64,000 nt of DNA, from positions 1 to 64,000 of the forward strand of contig NZ_MTBP01000002.1 of the NCBI RefSeq assembly GCF_002911665.1. Reading direction: 5' to 3'. How positions within the stretch are numbered: position 1 is the first letter of the stretch; every line of letters starts with the position of its first letter. Below are positions 63,701 to 64,000 of this stretch, piece by piece. The position numbers and the translations under genes are program-made. This DNA is from Actinomadura rubteroloni (GTDB taxonomy: Bacteria > Actinomycetota > Actinomycetes > Streptosporangiales > Streptosporangiaceae). The notes under the pieces were generated by a model. The model did no database searches. It was not told the origin of the DNA and saw nothing but the letters and a program-made list of their open reading frames with translations.

Positions 63701-64000
63701 ATGTCCCCCGACGTGCCCGCCGCCGCGCAGCAGGAGCGCGTCGCGGCGTTGCGGGCGGCGGTCCGCCGGGCGGTCGCGGCGGGCGACCGGACGGCGGCGC
63801 GGCGACTGCGCGCCGAACTGCGCGCGGCCGAACGCGACGGCGAGCGGCACAGATCACAGCGCGGCGCACCGGACGTCCGTGAGCAGGCGCACCGCGCGCT
63901 GGAGCTGCTCGGCGTCCCCGCGGGGCCGAAGCTCGTCGGCGCGGTGCACGCGGCGTTCTTCGCGGCGCCGATACCCGCCGCGCGGATCGGCGTCCTGCGG
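63701..64000 (+). CDS. hypothetical protein, N-terminal part (runs off right edge)
   Basis: First 100 residues of a longer protein, open to the window end. It begins MSPDVPAAAQQERVAALRAA, with an Arg/Ala-rich helical stretch (AVAAGDRTAARRLRAELRAA) and then QAHRALELLGVPAGPKLVGA, AFFAAPIPAARIGVL. No family recognised. A TACAGT (63688-63693) ends exactly 7 nt before the ATG with no Shine-Dalgarno, so a leaderless transcript is likely. Frame chosen from codon bias. Confidence 0.6.
   Translation, partial: MSPDVPAAAQQERVAALRAAVRRAVAAGDRTAARRLRAELRAAERDGERHRSQRGAPDVREQAHRALELLGVPAGPKLVGAVHAAFFAAPIPAARIGVLR

Overview
The window is high-GC actinomycete DNA, probably Thermomonosporaceae/Actinomadura-like. 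This placement is inferred from the very high GC, the actinobacterial 16S 5' end and leader, and the gene content: a class II DAHP synthase, an OsaABC-type stress module, a PIG-L deacetylase, a DUF5753 regulator and a deazaflavin (DDN-like) oxidoreductase. There are no phage, IS, CRISPR or tRNA signatures, so it reads as a chromosomal arm-to-core segment.

Layout. 1-800: 5' end of a minus-strand 16S rRNA gene with its leader and promoter. 0.8-5.2 kb: Acg-like nitroreductase, RlmA/TlrB-type rRNA methyltransferase, thioredoxin, group 2 sigma factor and class II DAHP synthase. 5.2-13.3 kb: a complete partner-switching/osmostress block. It has an RsbW-like anti-sigma kinase, a STAS antagonist and an OsaC-like HATPase-GAF-SpoIIE phosphatase. 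Divergent from these are a giant poly-HAMP hybrid kinase (OsaA-like) and a coiled-coil response regulator (OsaB-like). 13.4-21.4 kb: DsbD/cupredoxin-like membrane protein, gltX, a HAD protein, a PIG-L deacetylase, a two-gene vWA/TROVE-like operon and an APH-family kinase.

21.4-43.1 kb: an iron-regulated siderophore locus, the most coherent system here. A DHB operon (dhbA-dhbE-dhbB-aryl carrier protein) runs leftward from one iron box. Divergent from it are a fused FecCD permease, its ATPase and an enterobactin-type esterase behind a second box. A second leftward operon carries a GNAT acyltransferase, an EntF-like dimodular NRPS (C-A-PCP-C-A-PCP-TE), an MFS exporter, a siderophore-interacting reductase and an L-ornithine N5-monooxygenase. 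It faces a siderophore-binding lipoprotein across two further iron boxes. The first A domain reads as Thr (DFWNIGMVH). The second has an unassigned code (about DAWGLIAVN) and may take acylated hydroxyornithine. The inferred product is a mixed catecholate-hydroxamate, DHB-Thr-(N5-acyl-N5-hydroxy-Orn), released or oligomerised by the TE and hydrolysed by the esterase after uptake. No isochorismate synthase, PPTase or MbtH protein lies in the window.

43-64 kb: a secreted double-psi-barrel-like protein, an MFS pump with a divergent LysR regulator translationally coupled to an AlkZ-like DNA glycosylase, several hypotheticals, citrate synthase, an HPF-like small protein, a DUF5753 regulator, a DDN-like oxidoreductase, a degenerate APH protein, a histidine phosphatase, a VOC protein and a partial gene at the right edge. 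This half has several long gene-free tracts with unusual structure: a C-rich, G4-forming region and degenerate GC repeats (50.8-52.2 kb), a 60-bp tandem repeat (54.1-54.3 kb) and an 88-90-bp tandem repeat (62.1-62.6 kb).
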